Assembly (NCBI GenBank): GCA_003116975.1
Contig: BGKB01000246.1
Coordinates: 1 to 64,000 of the forward strand
DNA from: Aurantiochytrium sp. KH105
Taxonomy: Eukaryota; Sar; Bigyra; Thraustochytrida; Thraustochytriidae
Length of the DNA stretch: 64,000 nucleotides
Direction: 5' to 3'
Part shown: one piece after another, positions 55,202 through 64,000 of the stretch
Layout of the letters: each line of letters starts with the position of its first letter
How positions within the stretch are numbered: the stretch's first letter is position 1
Notes under the pieces: generated by a model
Seen by the model: the letters and a program-made list of their open reading frames with translations, nothing else
Databases searched by the model: none
What the model was told of the DNA's origin: nothing
Program-made: the position numbers and the translations under genes

Positions 55202-56427
55202 AGCTTGGTTATTTATCTTATTATCTTGGTTGGTCTTGGACTCGGTTGTGGCAGCAGCAGCGTGGCCTTTGGGCCAGATGTGCGACACTCGTCGCGTAGC
55301 TGCAGCAGGGCGGGAGGAGGCCGCTCGCCGTGAGCGAGTGCGCGCGGAGCGCGCGGAGCGCTTTTCGTCGGGCGGACTGGGCTCAGCTCGCCGCTTCTGG
55401 GTGCTCATGCGTGCTTGCTTGTGCTTGAGCGAGCTCCTTCTTTGTATAACAGAATGGATGAATAATAAGAAGGGCGGCAGCAGTTAGTGCCTGCCTGGGT
55501 CACCCTCGGCAAGACCGCGAATGCAGCGCGGAAAAGCGGCAGGCGGCGGCAGGCAGGAGCAGCTACGGCGGACGGAAAAGTCTGCAACGCGCAAGTATTT
55601 TCACTTCTTCGCGCGCAGGACATTCATTGCTGCCTGCAGCAGCAGCTGCCAACACGACCAGCCACCATCGAAAACCATGCTCCAAGAACAAACTTCGCGG
55701 CCCGCCGCGTCGCCTCCGGCCGCCTCTTTTCTGCCTGCTGCGGTGCAATCGATCCGCACAACCATCGACCGCCCTCCTGCCTGCGCTGCTTGCTGCACTG
55801 CCAACGACGATGGGCATGTGATGATCATTCCCCATCGTTGCACAAATCCGGCCTTCGGGTGGTCTTCGTTTACCTACAGTGCTTGCCCGTCTGTCTTTGC
55901 GTGGCCTGCCGGTGCAGCTTTCTCCCGCTAAAGCCGGCGAGGGATGGGGGGGCTCTCTGCGAGTCCCGGCGACTCGCAGCGTGCCCCCTCCCCGGGCGAC
56001 GGCGCCAAGGCCTCCTCCTTTTTTATTTTTAGCAGCAGCAGCTTCCCGGCCGGGTGAAAGAAAATGCAGCAGCGCAGCGCGACGCGACGCGACGCGAAGC
56101 CAGGCAAACGAACGCAATTCGTCCCGTTGGGGCCTGGCTGGCTGGCTGGCTGGCTGGCTGCCTGGTAGGCTGGTAGGCTGAACGAGTCGGGTCGCATTAC
56201 TGCCAGGCTGACTGACTACTGACTCACTGACTGGTGGGTCGCAGTCGGCGGCCGGCCTCGGCCTCTGCGCGGTTGCGTTGCAATCATTATGACACAGCTG
56301 AGCCAGAAAGACCCAACCGAATCGCAGAACCTGCGTGCAGGACCTCACTCACTTGCTCAAAGTGCAAAAGCATGGCAAGAAGATGAAAAGAAAAGTTTTC
56401 CAACGATAGCGTTGCATCTAATCTAAG

Positions 56428-58854
56428 CTAGTCGAGCATAGCCGCCTTGAGAGAGCGCCGCAAGCTCCACAAGCCCGCCGAGACGCTCGGCACGGCTGCA
56501 GCCATGGCCGAGACCAGGGTGTTCTGAGGGCGAGCCTCCACGCGAAGTTGGTCGGCCTGAATGCTGGCGGCCACCTCGAGAATCTCATCCACGTCCGTCA
56601 TCGGGTACTTTTGTAATATCTGCAGCGCGCCTGCAAAGTCGCTGCGCAGAAGCTCGACGCGCTGAAGATAAATCATGGCGCAGCAGCAATCCAGCAAAAA
56701 GTCGAAACGCTTCGCGTCCGCAAAAAGGCTGTCCCACAACCGCACCGTGTCCGGAAGCGGGAGCTCCCGCGAAAGCAGCGTTGTGATCCAGCGCAGTGCG
56801 AAAAACTGCGGATTCATCTCCAACTTGTCCAAATGGTCCGCAACGGCAGGGTCTACGCGTCGCACGCGCGCCATGAGCTGCTGACCTCGACCGCGAATTC
56901 CGCCCGCGTCCACGTCCATGCCTTGCATATACAGGTCGCGCATCTCTCCCATCACCGTACACAGACAGAAAAAGGCGTCCGCCTCGTAGTTCTCCTCGAG
57001 GGCGAAAGCACCAAGGTCCACTTCGCGTCGACCTCGCGCGTCCTCCTCGCAGTGGTCAAGCGATGGAGATCCAAACGCAAAGAGGATGGGTGCCAGTAAC
57101 TCGTTCATGCCCTGCACATAACGGATGGCAGGGTTGAGCTTGGCGTAAATGTACAAAATGCGCTCCATCACCTCGCACCGCGCTTCTGCGAAAAAGTGAA
57201 AGCCTGGATGCGTGCGCTGCACGTCCTTCCAGATTGTCTCGCGCAACTCCTCATCGTCCTCGTCTTCTGAAGTGTTTGACCTCGCGCTTGATCTTCTTTC
57301 TCCCCTCGCCGTTCCCGCCGCCAACGACGATAACGACGACGACACGGACATTTCGCGCTCGTTTGGCCTTGCCGTCAAAACCGAGGATAAGGGATCATCC
57401 TCGTCATCATCGCCGACATCCTGCCGTGCTTCCTTCGCGCCATCCCCAACGTTTCCAGCGATTGACAAGTGGCTTTCTAGCTCGACAGGTTGCTGCTCGA
57501 CGAGACTTGTCGTTTGTAAATTTTCTTCTTGTGCCGACGCAGAACTAGCGTCGCCACTCTTGCCAAGGTCAGTGTTTACATCTGATACTTTCGGGACGCT
57601 ACTCGTCTCTCGTGGCTCCAGAGCACTAGGTCCTGCTTCCGTATCCTTGCCCGCCGCCTCGTTGATCACGACCAAAGTTTTCTTGGCAACATCACCCTTG
57701 TCGTTCAACTCCAATCTATCCATTGCGCCACAAGTGACTTTCCCGCCCTCGTCACCATCATCGTCACTATTGTTCTCATCAACATTATTGTCAACACCAT
57801 GGGTGTCGTCGTCGTCGTCATCGTCGTCAGGGTCATCATCGAGGTCGTCGTTAAAGACGCTGCCCACGGATTCCTGAATTGTTGACTCCGACACAAGCGA
57901 TTGCCGCGACTGTTTCTGATGCTGTTGTTGTTGGGGCGGCGGAGAGGGAAAGTCTTGCTCCCACCATCCCTGACCTTTGAGACGTGAAGGTCGCGTAGAT
58001 ACCTGCTCAACGTCTGCCTGTGATTGCGACGCCTCCGCACGGCCAATGCGCCCAAACTCTCGCCTGTACTCATTGTACAAGGTCCGCTTGCGTCGCAAGG
58101 TTTCGTGCCAGCTCCCTTTGTCCGGCGAAAGCAGGCCCAGCAAGATGCGCCAATACACTGGACGATACCGCTCCGCCAGCCCATGAAAGGCGACCTCGCG
58201 GATCTGCTCAATTGACCCCGACACGAGAGCTTCCACGTGCATGTCCAAGATCTGCTCTTGTCGAGTCCTCGGCACGACCACATAGTTGCCCGACGCAGAA
58301 GGCTGCGACTGCGATGCAGAACTAGACTGTGTTCGAGATCTAAATCGCTTTAGCTCAGGTGGCGGTCCTGGCTTGCGCACAAATTTCAGTCGTAGCGGCC
58401 GCTCCACGCGGAGTCGCTGCAGCACGTTGCGATAGTCTGTGCACGCTTCGATCGGCGTCTCGCCGATTTGGACAAGCTGGTCATATCTTCGCAGGCCTCG
58501 CTCATGTGCCAAATTACCTTCGGTTACCGCTGTCACTACGACAATGAAGGCGTCGACGGCTTCATTCGCGTCGGACCCCTCTTCTTCGTTCTTCCCAGCC
58601 TCCTTGAGCAGGTCCGGGTGCTGAAAGGATTTCACTGTCGCTCCAAGACGGGTATCGTCGATGAGCTCGAGCGAGATCACCTGCTCGCCATCCTGCGCCA
58701 TTAGCGGCGATGCTGACGGGACGGCCTCCGCACCTTGCGCGCCGACCGTTCCCCGTCGCTGTGCAGTCTGTGCGCGTCCCCCTGTTGCCGCCGCCGTCGT
58801 CTCCGCGCGGTCGTCGTCGCCGCCGCCGCCGGCCACGGTCCGCTGCTCCGCCAT
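56428..58854 (-). CDS. TBC1D13-like Rab-GAP with N-terminal PDZ-like domain (808 aa)
   Basis: TBC proteins accelerate GTP hydrolysis by Rab GTPases using an Arg finger and a Gln finger. The TBC domain is split: YRPVYWRILLGLLSPDKGSW (about 215-235) and the helix up to EYRREF, then about 270 inserted residues, then KDVQRTHPGFHFF (Arg finger), RILYIYAKLNPAIRYVQGMN (Gln finger), FFALRWITTLLSRELPLPD and RLWDSLFADAKRFDFLL. This wording is that of TBC1D13, a Rab35 GAP in animals. The insertion is acidic (DDLDDDPDDDDDDDD) and Ser-rich. Residues about 58-160 look like a PDZ domain (AVTEGNLAHERGLRRYDQLV, QIGETPIEA). The start is the first ATG of the frame. The plus-strand COMMD gene starts 337 bp away, divergently. 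Confidence 0.88.
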   Translation of the reverse strand: MAEQRTVAGGGGDDDRAETTAAATGGRAQTAQRRGTVGAQGAEAVPSASPLMAQDGEQVISLELIDDTRLGATVKSFQHPDLLKEAGKNEEEGSDANEAVDAFIVVVTAVTEGNLAHERGLRRYDQLVQIGETPIEACTDYRNVLQRLRVERPLRLKFVRKPGPPPELKRFRSRTQSSSASQSQPSASGNYVVVPRTRQEQILDMHVEALVSGSIEQIREVAFHGLAERYRPVYWRILLGLLSPDKGSWHETLRRKRTLYNEYRREFGRIGRAEASQSQADVEQVSTRPSRLKGQGWWEQDFPSPPPQQQQHQKQSRQSLVSESTIQESVGSVFNDDLDDDPDDDDDDDDTHGVDNNVDENNSDDDGDEGGKVTCGAMDRLELNDKGDVAKKTLVVINEAAGKDTEAGPSALEPRETSSVPKVSDVNTDLGKSGDASSASAQEENLQTTSLVEQQPVELESHLSIAGNVGDGAKEARQDVGDDDEDDPLSSVLTARPNEREMSVSSSLSSLAAGTARGERRSSARSNTSEDEDDEELRETIWKDVQRTHPGFHFFAEARCEVMERILYIYAKLNPAIRYVQGMNELLAPILFAFGSPSLDHCEEDARGRREVDLGAFALEENYEADAFFCLCTVMGEMRDLYMQGMDVDAGGIRGRGQQLMARVRRVDPAVADHLDKLEMNPQFFALRWITTLLSRELPLPDTVRLWDSLFADAKRFDFLLDCCCAMIYLQRVELLRSDFAGALQILQKYPMTDVDEILEVAASIQADQLRVEARPQNTLVSAMAAAVPSVSAGLWSLRRSLKAAMLD

Positions 58855-59190
58855 GCCCGGCGGCCAGGCAAGACAGACGCCTGCGCGCGCGGGGCGTGCG
58901 TGCGCCGCGCAGGCTGCGCCAGGCTGCGCCAGGCTGCTCCCCCGCGTCCCGCGGCAGCCGCGCCGCGCCTGGCAGCGCGAGAGTCGAGCGCCCTGGCGGC
59001 CGAGCGCGAGGCTTTCCGAGTCTGGCCTCGGGACCAGACCAGATCGCTTTTTGCGTGCAGCGGGCTGCTTTCTGCCGGCGCGTCCCAGGCCCGCGGAGAC
59101 CGGCGCTGGCGCTGCCGGGCGCCGGGCGCGCGCGGAGACCGGCCGCTGCCCGGGCCTGCCTGCGACGGCGCAGGCCTGCTGCCGTCCGCG
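58855..59190. promoter_or_regulatory. 336-bp bidirectional promoter region
   Basis: This lies between the start codons of the divergent TBC1D13-like and COMMD genes. It is very GC-rich and contains a small inverted repeat, GTCTGG and CCAGAC (about 59022-59041). Both genes act in endosomal or vesicle traffic in known organisms; shared control is inference from the layout. Confidence 0.5.
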
Positions 59191-59943
59191 ATGCAGGCGC
59201 CGGCGGAGACGCTGTCGTCGAGCTCGGGCGCGAGACACGAGGGCGACATCGATATCCTGCGCGAGGCCTCGCGCCGACGCGAGGCTGCCGCGGCGCCGCG
59301 CACCTTCGCGGGGCGCAGGCAGGAGGGCGGGATCGCCGCGCCGCTGCTGGCCGCGCTCGACGGTCTCGTCGAGCTCGACGAGCCCGCGCTCGCGAACATC
59401 CTGGACGCAGCGCTCGAAAGGCTGCTGTCAGATGAAAAAGAAGAGCCCAAGCAAGATGAAGGAAAAGAGGCGGGAAAGGCGCAAGCGGATTACATGACGG
59501 CGCCGAAAGAAGACCAGCGCCTCCTGTCCGGCATGTACTTGTTGGCGCGGGAAGCGGCGCGTCAACGTGTTCCTCGCGAGGTCACGCAACGAGACTTGGT
59601 CTTGCTTGGTTTTTCCGAGGGCTTTGCAGAGACATTTGCGAAGCGGCTTCACGCCGCGCATGCTCGCATCGAGACCCGCGCACTGAGCAATCGACCGGGA
59701 CACACGCATTTTCAGGACCTCGAGTGGCACGTCAGATGTTCAAAGGCGTCGGGAGAGCCGCAGATCATACTGGCTTTTCGTACCGCGAGCGGAGAAGCGC
59801 AACATTTTTCGACGAGTGTCAAGGCCTTTCAAGAGCTTCGTTACGCAACCGCCAAAGCCCTCGAGCAGCTTTACGACCTCGAGGGCCATCCAATGATGCG
59901 AATTATGGCATCGATTGATGCGGATGAGCGAGTTGCCATGTGA
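59191..59943 (+). CDS. COMM domain-containing protein (250 aa)
   Basis: COMMD proteins assemble into the Commander complex, which recycles endosomal cargo with the CCC and retriever complexes. The C-terminal COMM domain (about 174-240) has the conserved tryptophan (FQDLEWHVRC), the strand IILAFRTASG, and the final helix FQELRYATAKALEQLYDLEG. These fit the 'W', 'l.l' and 'F..Lr...A..L..m' pattern of the domain. The N-terminal part (about 20-160) is helical, as in COMMDs (APLLAALDGLVELDEPALAN; LLGFSEGFAETFAKRLHAAH). Which of the ten COMMD subfamilies it belongs to cannot be settled by eye. Length is slightly above the usual 165-225. The start is the first ATG with a plausible protein following; the upstream in-frame stretch is Arg/Ala/Pro-rich without an ATG. 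Confidence 0.8.
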   Translation: MQAPAETLSSSSGARHEGDIDILREASRRREAAAAPRTFAGRRQEGGIAAPLLAALDGLVELDEPALANILDAALERLLSDEKEEPKQDEGKEAGKAQADYMTAPKEDQRLLSGMYLLAREAARQRVPREVTQRDLVLLGFSEGFAETFAKRLHAAHARIETRALSNRPGHTHFQDLEWHVRCSKASGEPQIILAFRTASGEAQHFSTSVKAFQELRYATAKALEQLYDLEGHPMMRIMASIDADERVAM

Positions 59944-61734
59944 AGAGCGTCGATGCTTGCTAGGTGGCCAGTTGTCCGTCTCTTCAACACCCCAACAGGA
60001 GACAGGCTCTCACTTCGTCCGACCGGTCGATTGAGCAACCAACGAATCGACCGACCGCAATCACCGTGCTGTGCTGTGCTGTGCTGTGCTATGCGCTCTG
60101 CCTTACTTGATCTTGTTGGGCTGTGTCTTTCCGTGCGGTAATCATATTATTCATCAAGTACAGGTGAGCACCAGGCGGACAGCAAAATATAGTAGTCGTA
60201 TGCTGTGGTATGGAGGCAAGGTCTGCTTCGTTCTGTGGCTCTTGACAGAGCAAGTATGGCATGGCGCGATGGATGCGAAGGATATTGCCGGCAAAGGTAT
60301 CCATAAACGCGCTGCCTCGGGATGCATTGCGTGAGAAATTGACAGCGTGAATAGTCTCATGGAATCATCTGCAGGGACCTCTCGCAGCGCGCCGAGGCAC
60401 GTCCCAGCAGCTTAGTGGGACCCATACCATCTCTTTGACGCCAAAGAATTCAATCAATGAGATGAATGGAAAAGGGATGGAGACAGGGAAACAATAAGGA
60501 TCGTCCGTCCACGCGTCGACGCATAACCCACTTGTCGACTGCGCAAAACGAAGGGGTCTATAGCATTCAAGCGTTGGCGAATACACGACCCATGTGGGAG
60601 GTGCGAAGATTAGACAAGGGATTCGCTCCAGCGTCGAGTGCGATCTTGTCCCGTCTCTCGCACAGGTACGCTGCCCGTGGTCCGGGCCGAGGCAGACCCG
60701 CAACTCGAAGAACAAAGAAAGAGAGCCGATCAAACCAAGAAGAAATACCCGGCACGAGAACAAATCCAGAACCAGACGCTGTACCGTGCAGTCAAGGAAT
60801 CGACACGTTGCTGGTCAGTCAAGGGAAGTCGATTTTTTGGTCGGAAAAGATGCCTTGGTCTTTGCCCTCTGGTCGCTTCAACCCTTTGAGTCCGCGCTCA
60901 ATGGGCCGAGCGGAGCAAATGGATCGAACGGAGACACCATTGCTCCCGCGCAGAGACTCGCTTAAAGCGCTCGACGATTACTGCCTGGTGACATTGCAAG
61001 TGACACCCAAGATCATCCATCTGACGGGAGATCCTCGCCTTTTGCCCATCAAGGCCTCTCGCTTTCTTGGCTTCTCGCCAGAGCAATGAGAGTCGTGTAC
61101 TTGACGCCACTGCCGTCGAGCCAAGCGTCCTCTCTGACATCCTCGTTTTCCGCGCGAGAGCTTGCTGGCGCACATAAGCGCAGCAAGCGAGCATGGGGCG
61201 CGCCGGAGATTTACCATTATGCATAGCATAGCCCTGGCGCTGCCTTAGCCGATAAATTCTGAGGATGATGATGATAATTGTGAGGTGAGATGAGAGAAAA
61301 AGTAATTCTCCTTTGCACCGCCTTCCTGTCTGCCTGAATTCCCCTCCATTTGTTTGTTGCTGATTCTTTTCCTGATAATGATTTTTCTGTTTCTTGAATC
61401 TTCTTTTACAGCCACGAGACAGACCTCTATTTCTGAAAATTGTTTGCTTGAAACTCTACCCACCATTTCTACAGGCTCAGAGTATTCTTTTTCCTACCGT
61501 CCATGCGTAAAGATGTACTGGAAACACTCGGGTCGATGGCGTGCAGATCGCGATGAAGCGGGCGGCTACGATGGACGCAAACGAGCATACGACGCGGTCG
61601 CGCGGTGAAAAGGGGGAGGAGAAGTCTACTGAAACGATGAGCGCACCCTTCCCCCCTAACCGTCGCCAGACGTCTGCGTCTCGAAGTTAAGGGCATCAGC
61701 AAAATGAAAAGGTCAAAACAAGGGTAACGGGAAC

Positions 61735-62298
61735 CATAGAATGCCACGGAGGAGAACTTAAGGCAAGCAAGATAGCTCGTGGACGACCGGTGCTCACGTC
61801 TCAAGAGCGCTTCATAGCCCAACGCGCCTTTCTTGCGTATCAAAGGGATCAAGAGGCAAAGACGAGACGTGCACCAACGATCATGCAGGTATATTCCAAG
61901 GTTCGTGACTTGATATCTGCAGCCCAATCTGCAGCCCATGGAACTGCTTTGGGCTTACGTCAAACGGAACATTGAAAGACAATTCACGAATAACACCTCT
62001 CATGAAGATGTCAAGCAGAGACTGGATGCCGAGTTCATGAGACTTGAGAAACCCTCCGGTCGAGACTTGGTGAAGAGGATTGATCATCGTCTCACGCGAT
62101 CATGTCATTGAGGAGTTTCGTAGAGAATCCTCGATCGGAGATGGTAATTGCACAGAAAGCGACGATGATGATGAGTAGAAGAAATTCTTGACGAAGTTAA
62201 CGACGTTGATGAGCTTGGCAAACAGCTCGAAGCTTTCCTAAAAACACTCCAGACGGTCAACCATAAGAAAGATTACGTGCAACTAATTTCTCAAGTGT
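61735..62298 (+). mobile_element. Decayed, internally deleted DNA transposon (DDE_3, Tc1/mariner-IS630-like transposase)
   Basis: The left part (61735-61916) reads GGELKASKIARGRPVLTSQE then RFIAQRAFLAYQRDQEAKTR, a basic DNA-binding start with an AT-hook-like RGRP. The right part, in a different frame from 61920, reads QPNLQPMELLWAYVKRNIER, the C-terminal 'P(D/N)LNPIExxWxxxK' block with the last catalytic Glu of this superfamily. It then continues in shifted frames (HVIEEFRRESSIGDG near 62103; EEILDEVNDVDELGKQLEAF near 62180) to a stop at 62298. The central catalytic domain is missing; the junction lies at a direct repeat, CTGCAGCCCA, at 61918 and 61929. At least two more frame breaks follow. 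Terminal inverted repeats were not found. Confidence 0.55.
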
Positions 62299-62769
62299 GA
62301 GTTGGGCTTGAATGAGTTTCAGCACGGGGAACCTCGTCAACATAGCCCTTTTTTCTCTGGCTGTCCGCTGCCTTCTCGAAGCACCTTGTACTGTTCGTTG
62401 TGATTGTACATTTGGTAAATTGGCCTGATTATTCACTTCATCGTCGCTGATCTGTAGTTTGAGGGGGACCTTGAATCGGTTTGGAATGAAGAAGGTAGTA
62501 TCGAAGAAAAGCAGGCGCATGACAGATGACGAGCCCATGAGCTTTTGCTGGCTGGCCAGAGTCTGTAGCTTGGCGGCATGGCTTTTGTTTTGGAGAGGAG
62601 AACATGCTTGCTCGGCGGCCCATCTTTTTGCTATTGGGCCAAGGTCGTGGTTGCTGTCGCTGCCTGCAGGCGCAGTGTAGCGTTAAGATTGCGGAACTTC
62701 TCAGCTGATTGGCTTCGGAAAAAAGATGCTACACATTTGAACCTGTGTGTCGTCGGGCTCTTTGCAACG

Positions 62770-63165
62770 CGAAGAATACGCTATTTTCCGGCGTCCTCAA
62801 AGATCTCCTGTGTCGCCGCATCAGCGTTGCGCACTTGTATACGAACGAGAGCAAGCAGCGCAACTTTTACCTTTGTTTGCACTGATGAGCCGACGAACAG
62901 GACACGTCGCAAAAATTCGTCTTCCTGTTGGTCGCTACCAAGAGAGATCAAGTGAAGTCTTTCGCAGTCCAGGCCAATTCGAGCTGGCACCCCCGGAACT
63001 TCCAGGGTTCTCCAACACTTGGAGCTCACCGCATTAAGGTCAATGGGCCACCGTTCCTGATATGGCGTGGCGAGTTTGTCCTCGACTTCCAAGGGAGGAC
63101 GTATTAGGGCGCCCCGCCACCTTTCGCTCAGGCTGAGGAACATACAAGTTCAAGTTTTGTTCGAG
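62770..63165 (+). pseudogene. Possible Tubby-domain pseudogene fragment
   Basis: One plus-strand frame reads GVLKDLLCRRISVAHLYTNE, then KQRNFYLCLH, two stops (62882-62887), then QKFVFLLVATKRDQVKSF, and further on KVNGPPFLIWRGEFVLDFQG followed by R and a stop at about 63105. A shifted frame has RLRNIQVQV just after. These match, in order, the Tubby blocks 'l.CrI.Rd', 'tyyLhle....kvFLLaarKRkkskt', 'NK.P.wn....YvLnFhGRv' and 'SVKNFQl'. The middle of the domain is missing. Tubby-like proteins bind phosphoinositides and carry ciliary cargo. The match is by eye and could be coincidence; the opposite strand is also open for 120 codons here. Confidence 0.35.
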
Positions 63166-64000
63166 CTCGCTGTTCTGTTAAACCTCAGGACTGCCGCGCG
63201 ATCTCTCACTCTTGAGTAATTACTGAACGTGCTCTGGACCGGATCACGTTATCGCTCTCAATGTTTACAATCGAGGAGAAGCCCCTGCCAGGTGGCTTCC
63301 GTTATGATGATCGTCGCGTCGCATCACCTCGCCCGCCCCTTACGAGCCACGCCCGTTCCTCGTCCGTTTCCTCCTCCTTCGTCACTTAAATCTACCGTGT
63401 CTGCGGTTGGCGCCCGGAGAGAGAGAGAGAGAGAGAGACGCGCATGCAGTTCACGCAAGCTGCGATTTCATGTTCGCGTTCACCGCATCCACGTCCTCGT
63501 TCGCGCCTCTGCCTCTGGCGGCCGCTCTGCCTGCCTGCAGCAAAGGCGCGAACGCCGCGGCGCCTCGACGCACGAGCTCTTTCTTTCCCCGCGACTGCGT
63601 GAGGCGAGTCAACCGGCGACTCAATCAATCGTCCAAGCACTCTTTCAAGAACTCACTCTTTCCAGCGGCCATTCGATAAGCCAGTCGCTTTCTCTCTTGC
63701 CTGATTACAGTTAGTCTGTCGTGTTGGCGGTCGGTCAGTTGGTCGGTCTGTCGATCAGGCAGTCCCCCGCGGCGTCTCTTAAGCACCTTGGAATAGAAAG
63801 GGACCTAGCACGAGGTTCACGGGCGCATCGCAGCCGCGTCGCAGCCGTTGCGGCCAGCGGCGTCGCTCGAGGCAGAGGCAGCCGCCAGGAGATCTACGAT
63901 CGATCAGAGCGAGCGAGGGACGGAGGGAGGACAGGCTGGCTGGCCGCACGCTGCCGGTCTGCCCCTTCTCGTACTGCGGGGTCAGGGTGTGGGCAAATTG

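Larger units (their letters stand above)
52695..56427. other. 3.7-kb GC-rich region without a convincing gene
   Basis: Several frames are open for 100-460 codons, but they are Arg/Ala/Pro/Ser-rich and repeat-derived, and the ATG-started ones do not look protein-like. Contents in order: GGAAA repeats (52886-52954), GCTT repeats (53010-53030), TTAGC units (53274-53292), CTCTG/CTCCG units (53518-53545), a 21-bp array (54089-54172), an AGCTGC tract (54693-54712), TTTCC units (54888-54916), a CTCGGT array (55129-55201), a strong hairpin (55948-55988) and GGCT units (56134-56160). The right half probably includes the TBC gene 3' region, the left end the promoter of the CxxC gene. Confidence 0.5.
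59944..64000. other. 4-kb gene-poor region
   Basis: No intact gene is called here. It holds TGCTG repeats (60065-60090), several unconvincing open frames between 60365 and 61230 on both strands, the DDE transposon relic (61735-62298), the possible Tubby pseudogene fragment (62770-63165), a GA microsatellite (63417-63438), and GC-rich DNA with GGTC/GGTCAGT units (63724-63760) at the end that may be the promoter of a gene beyond the window. Confidence 0.5.

Noticed and set aside
54090-55487. 465-codon plus-strand frame in the 3.7-kb GC-rich region
   Set aside because: It runs through at least four different tandem repeats, has no ordered domain, and composition follows base bias.
55563-56348. 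261-codon minus-strand frame past the TBC gene 3' end
   Set aside because: No ATG at its start and composition typical of chance frames in this DNA.
60466-61089. ATG-started 207-codon plus-strand frame
   Set aside because: Polar, Arg/Pro/Ser-rich, no domain or conserved-looking core, and the opposite strand is equally open; kept as non-coding unless transcripts show otherwise.
1-64000. tRNA, snRNA and other RNA genes
   Set aside because: I looked for B-box-like GGTTCGA sequences with matching acceptor stems in the spacers and found none convincing; a covariance-model search would be decisive.

Overview
The window looks like nuclear DNA of a protist. It carries eukaryote-only families (kinesins, a p24 cargo receptor, a TBC Rab-GAP, a COMMD protein, a KATNIP-like ciliary protein, a TMEM209-like nuclear-envelope protein, mitochondrial pyruvate dehydrogenase E2) as long uninterrupted reading frames. 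GC content is high, spacers are short and rich in simple repeats, and all three standard stop codons are used. Intron-poor, GC-rich, flagellated and mitochondriate fits a stramenopile, most likely a thraustochytrid/labyrinthulomycete. That placement is inference from gene style and not from a marker gene. Every coding call is a single exon; where an upstream exon is possible this is stated. Starts were placed at the first sensible ATG.

Layout, left to right. 0.2-4.1 kb: three plus-strand genes of unknown function (a single-pass membrane protein, a basic nuclear-looking protein, a possible TAF-type histone-fold protein). 4.6-11.7 kb: two minus-strand genes, a KATNIP-like protein and a long PiggyBac-transposase-derived protein that looks domesticated. 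12.3-14.1 kb: an ADCK2/UbiB-type mitochondrial kinase-like protein. 14.8-18.9 kb: a divergent pair, a TIR-like/TPR protein (-) and an mARC/MOSC molybdenum protein (+), followed by a 36-bp minisatellite. 20.0-21.5 kb: PDH E2 (-), with 2.4 kb of repeat-rich upstream DNA. 23.9-26.4 kb: a UBM-containing TDP2-like phosphodiesterase and a TatD-type nuclease, 62 bp apart. 26.8-29.9 kb: a multi-pass membrane protein (-) and an acidic protein (+). 30.0-36.8 kb: a giant kinesin with a kinesin-1-like motor (-). 37.8-40.9 kb: three compact plus-strand genes (RBJ-like GTPase, NOL1/NOP2/Sun RNA methyltransferase, p24). 41.1-47.2 kb: a giant kinesin-7/CENP-E-like protein (-). 47.8-49.9 kb: a TMEM209-like protein. 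51.2-52.7 kb: a CxxC protein of unknown family (-). 52.7-56.4 kb: GC-rich repeat-filled DNA without a convincing gene. 56.4-59.9 kb: a divergent pair, PDZ-TBC1D13-like (-) and COMMD (+). 59.9-64.0 kb: gene-poor, with a decayed DDE DNA-transposon relic and a probable Tubby-domain pseudogene fragment.

There is no operon logic. Shared themes are microtubule/cilium biology (KATNIP, two kinesins, RBJ, possibly Tubby), membrane traffic (p24, TBC1D13-like, COMMD) and mitochondrial metabolism (ADCK2-like, PDH E2, perhaps mARC). The most unusual items are the domesticated PiggyBac protein, the TIR-like/TPR protein, the UBM-TDP2 fusion beside a TatD nuclease, the PDZ-TBC fusion, the giant kinesin with a kinesin-1-type motor, and a recurring CACTTGCGC motif in upstream regions.
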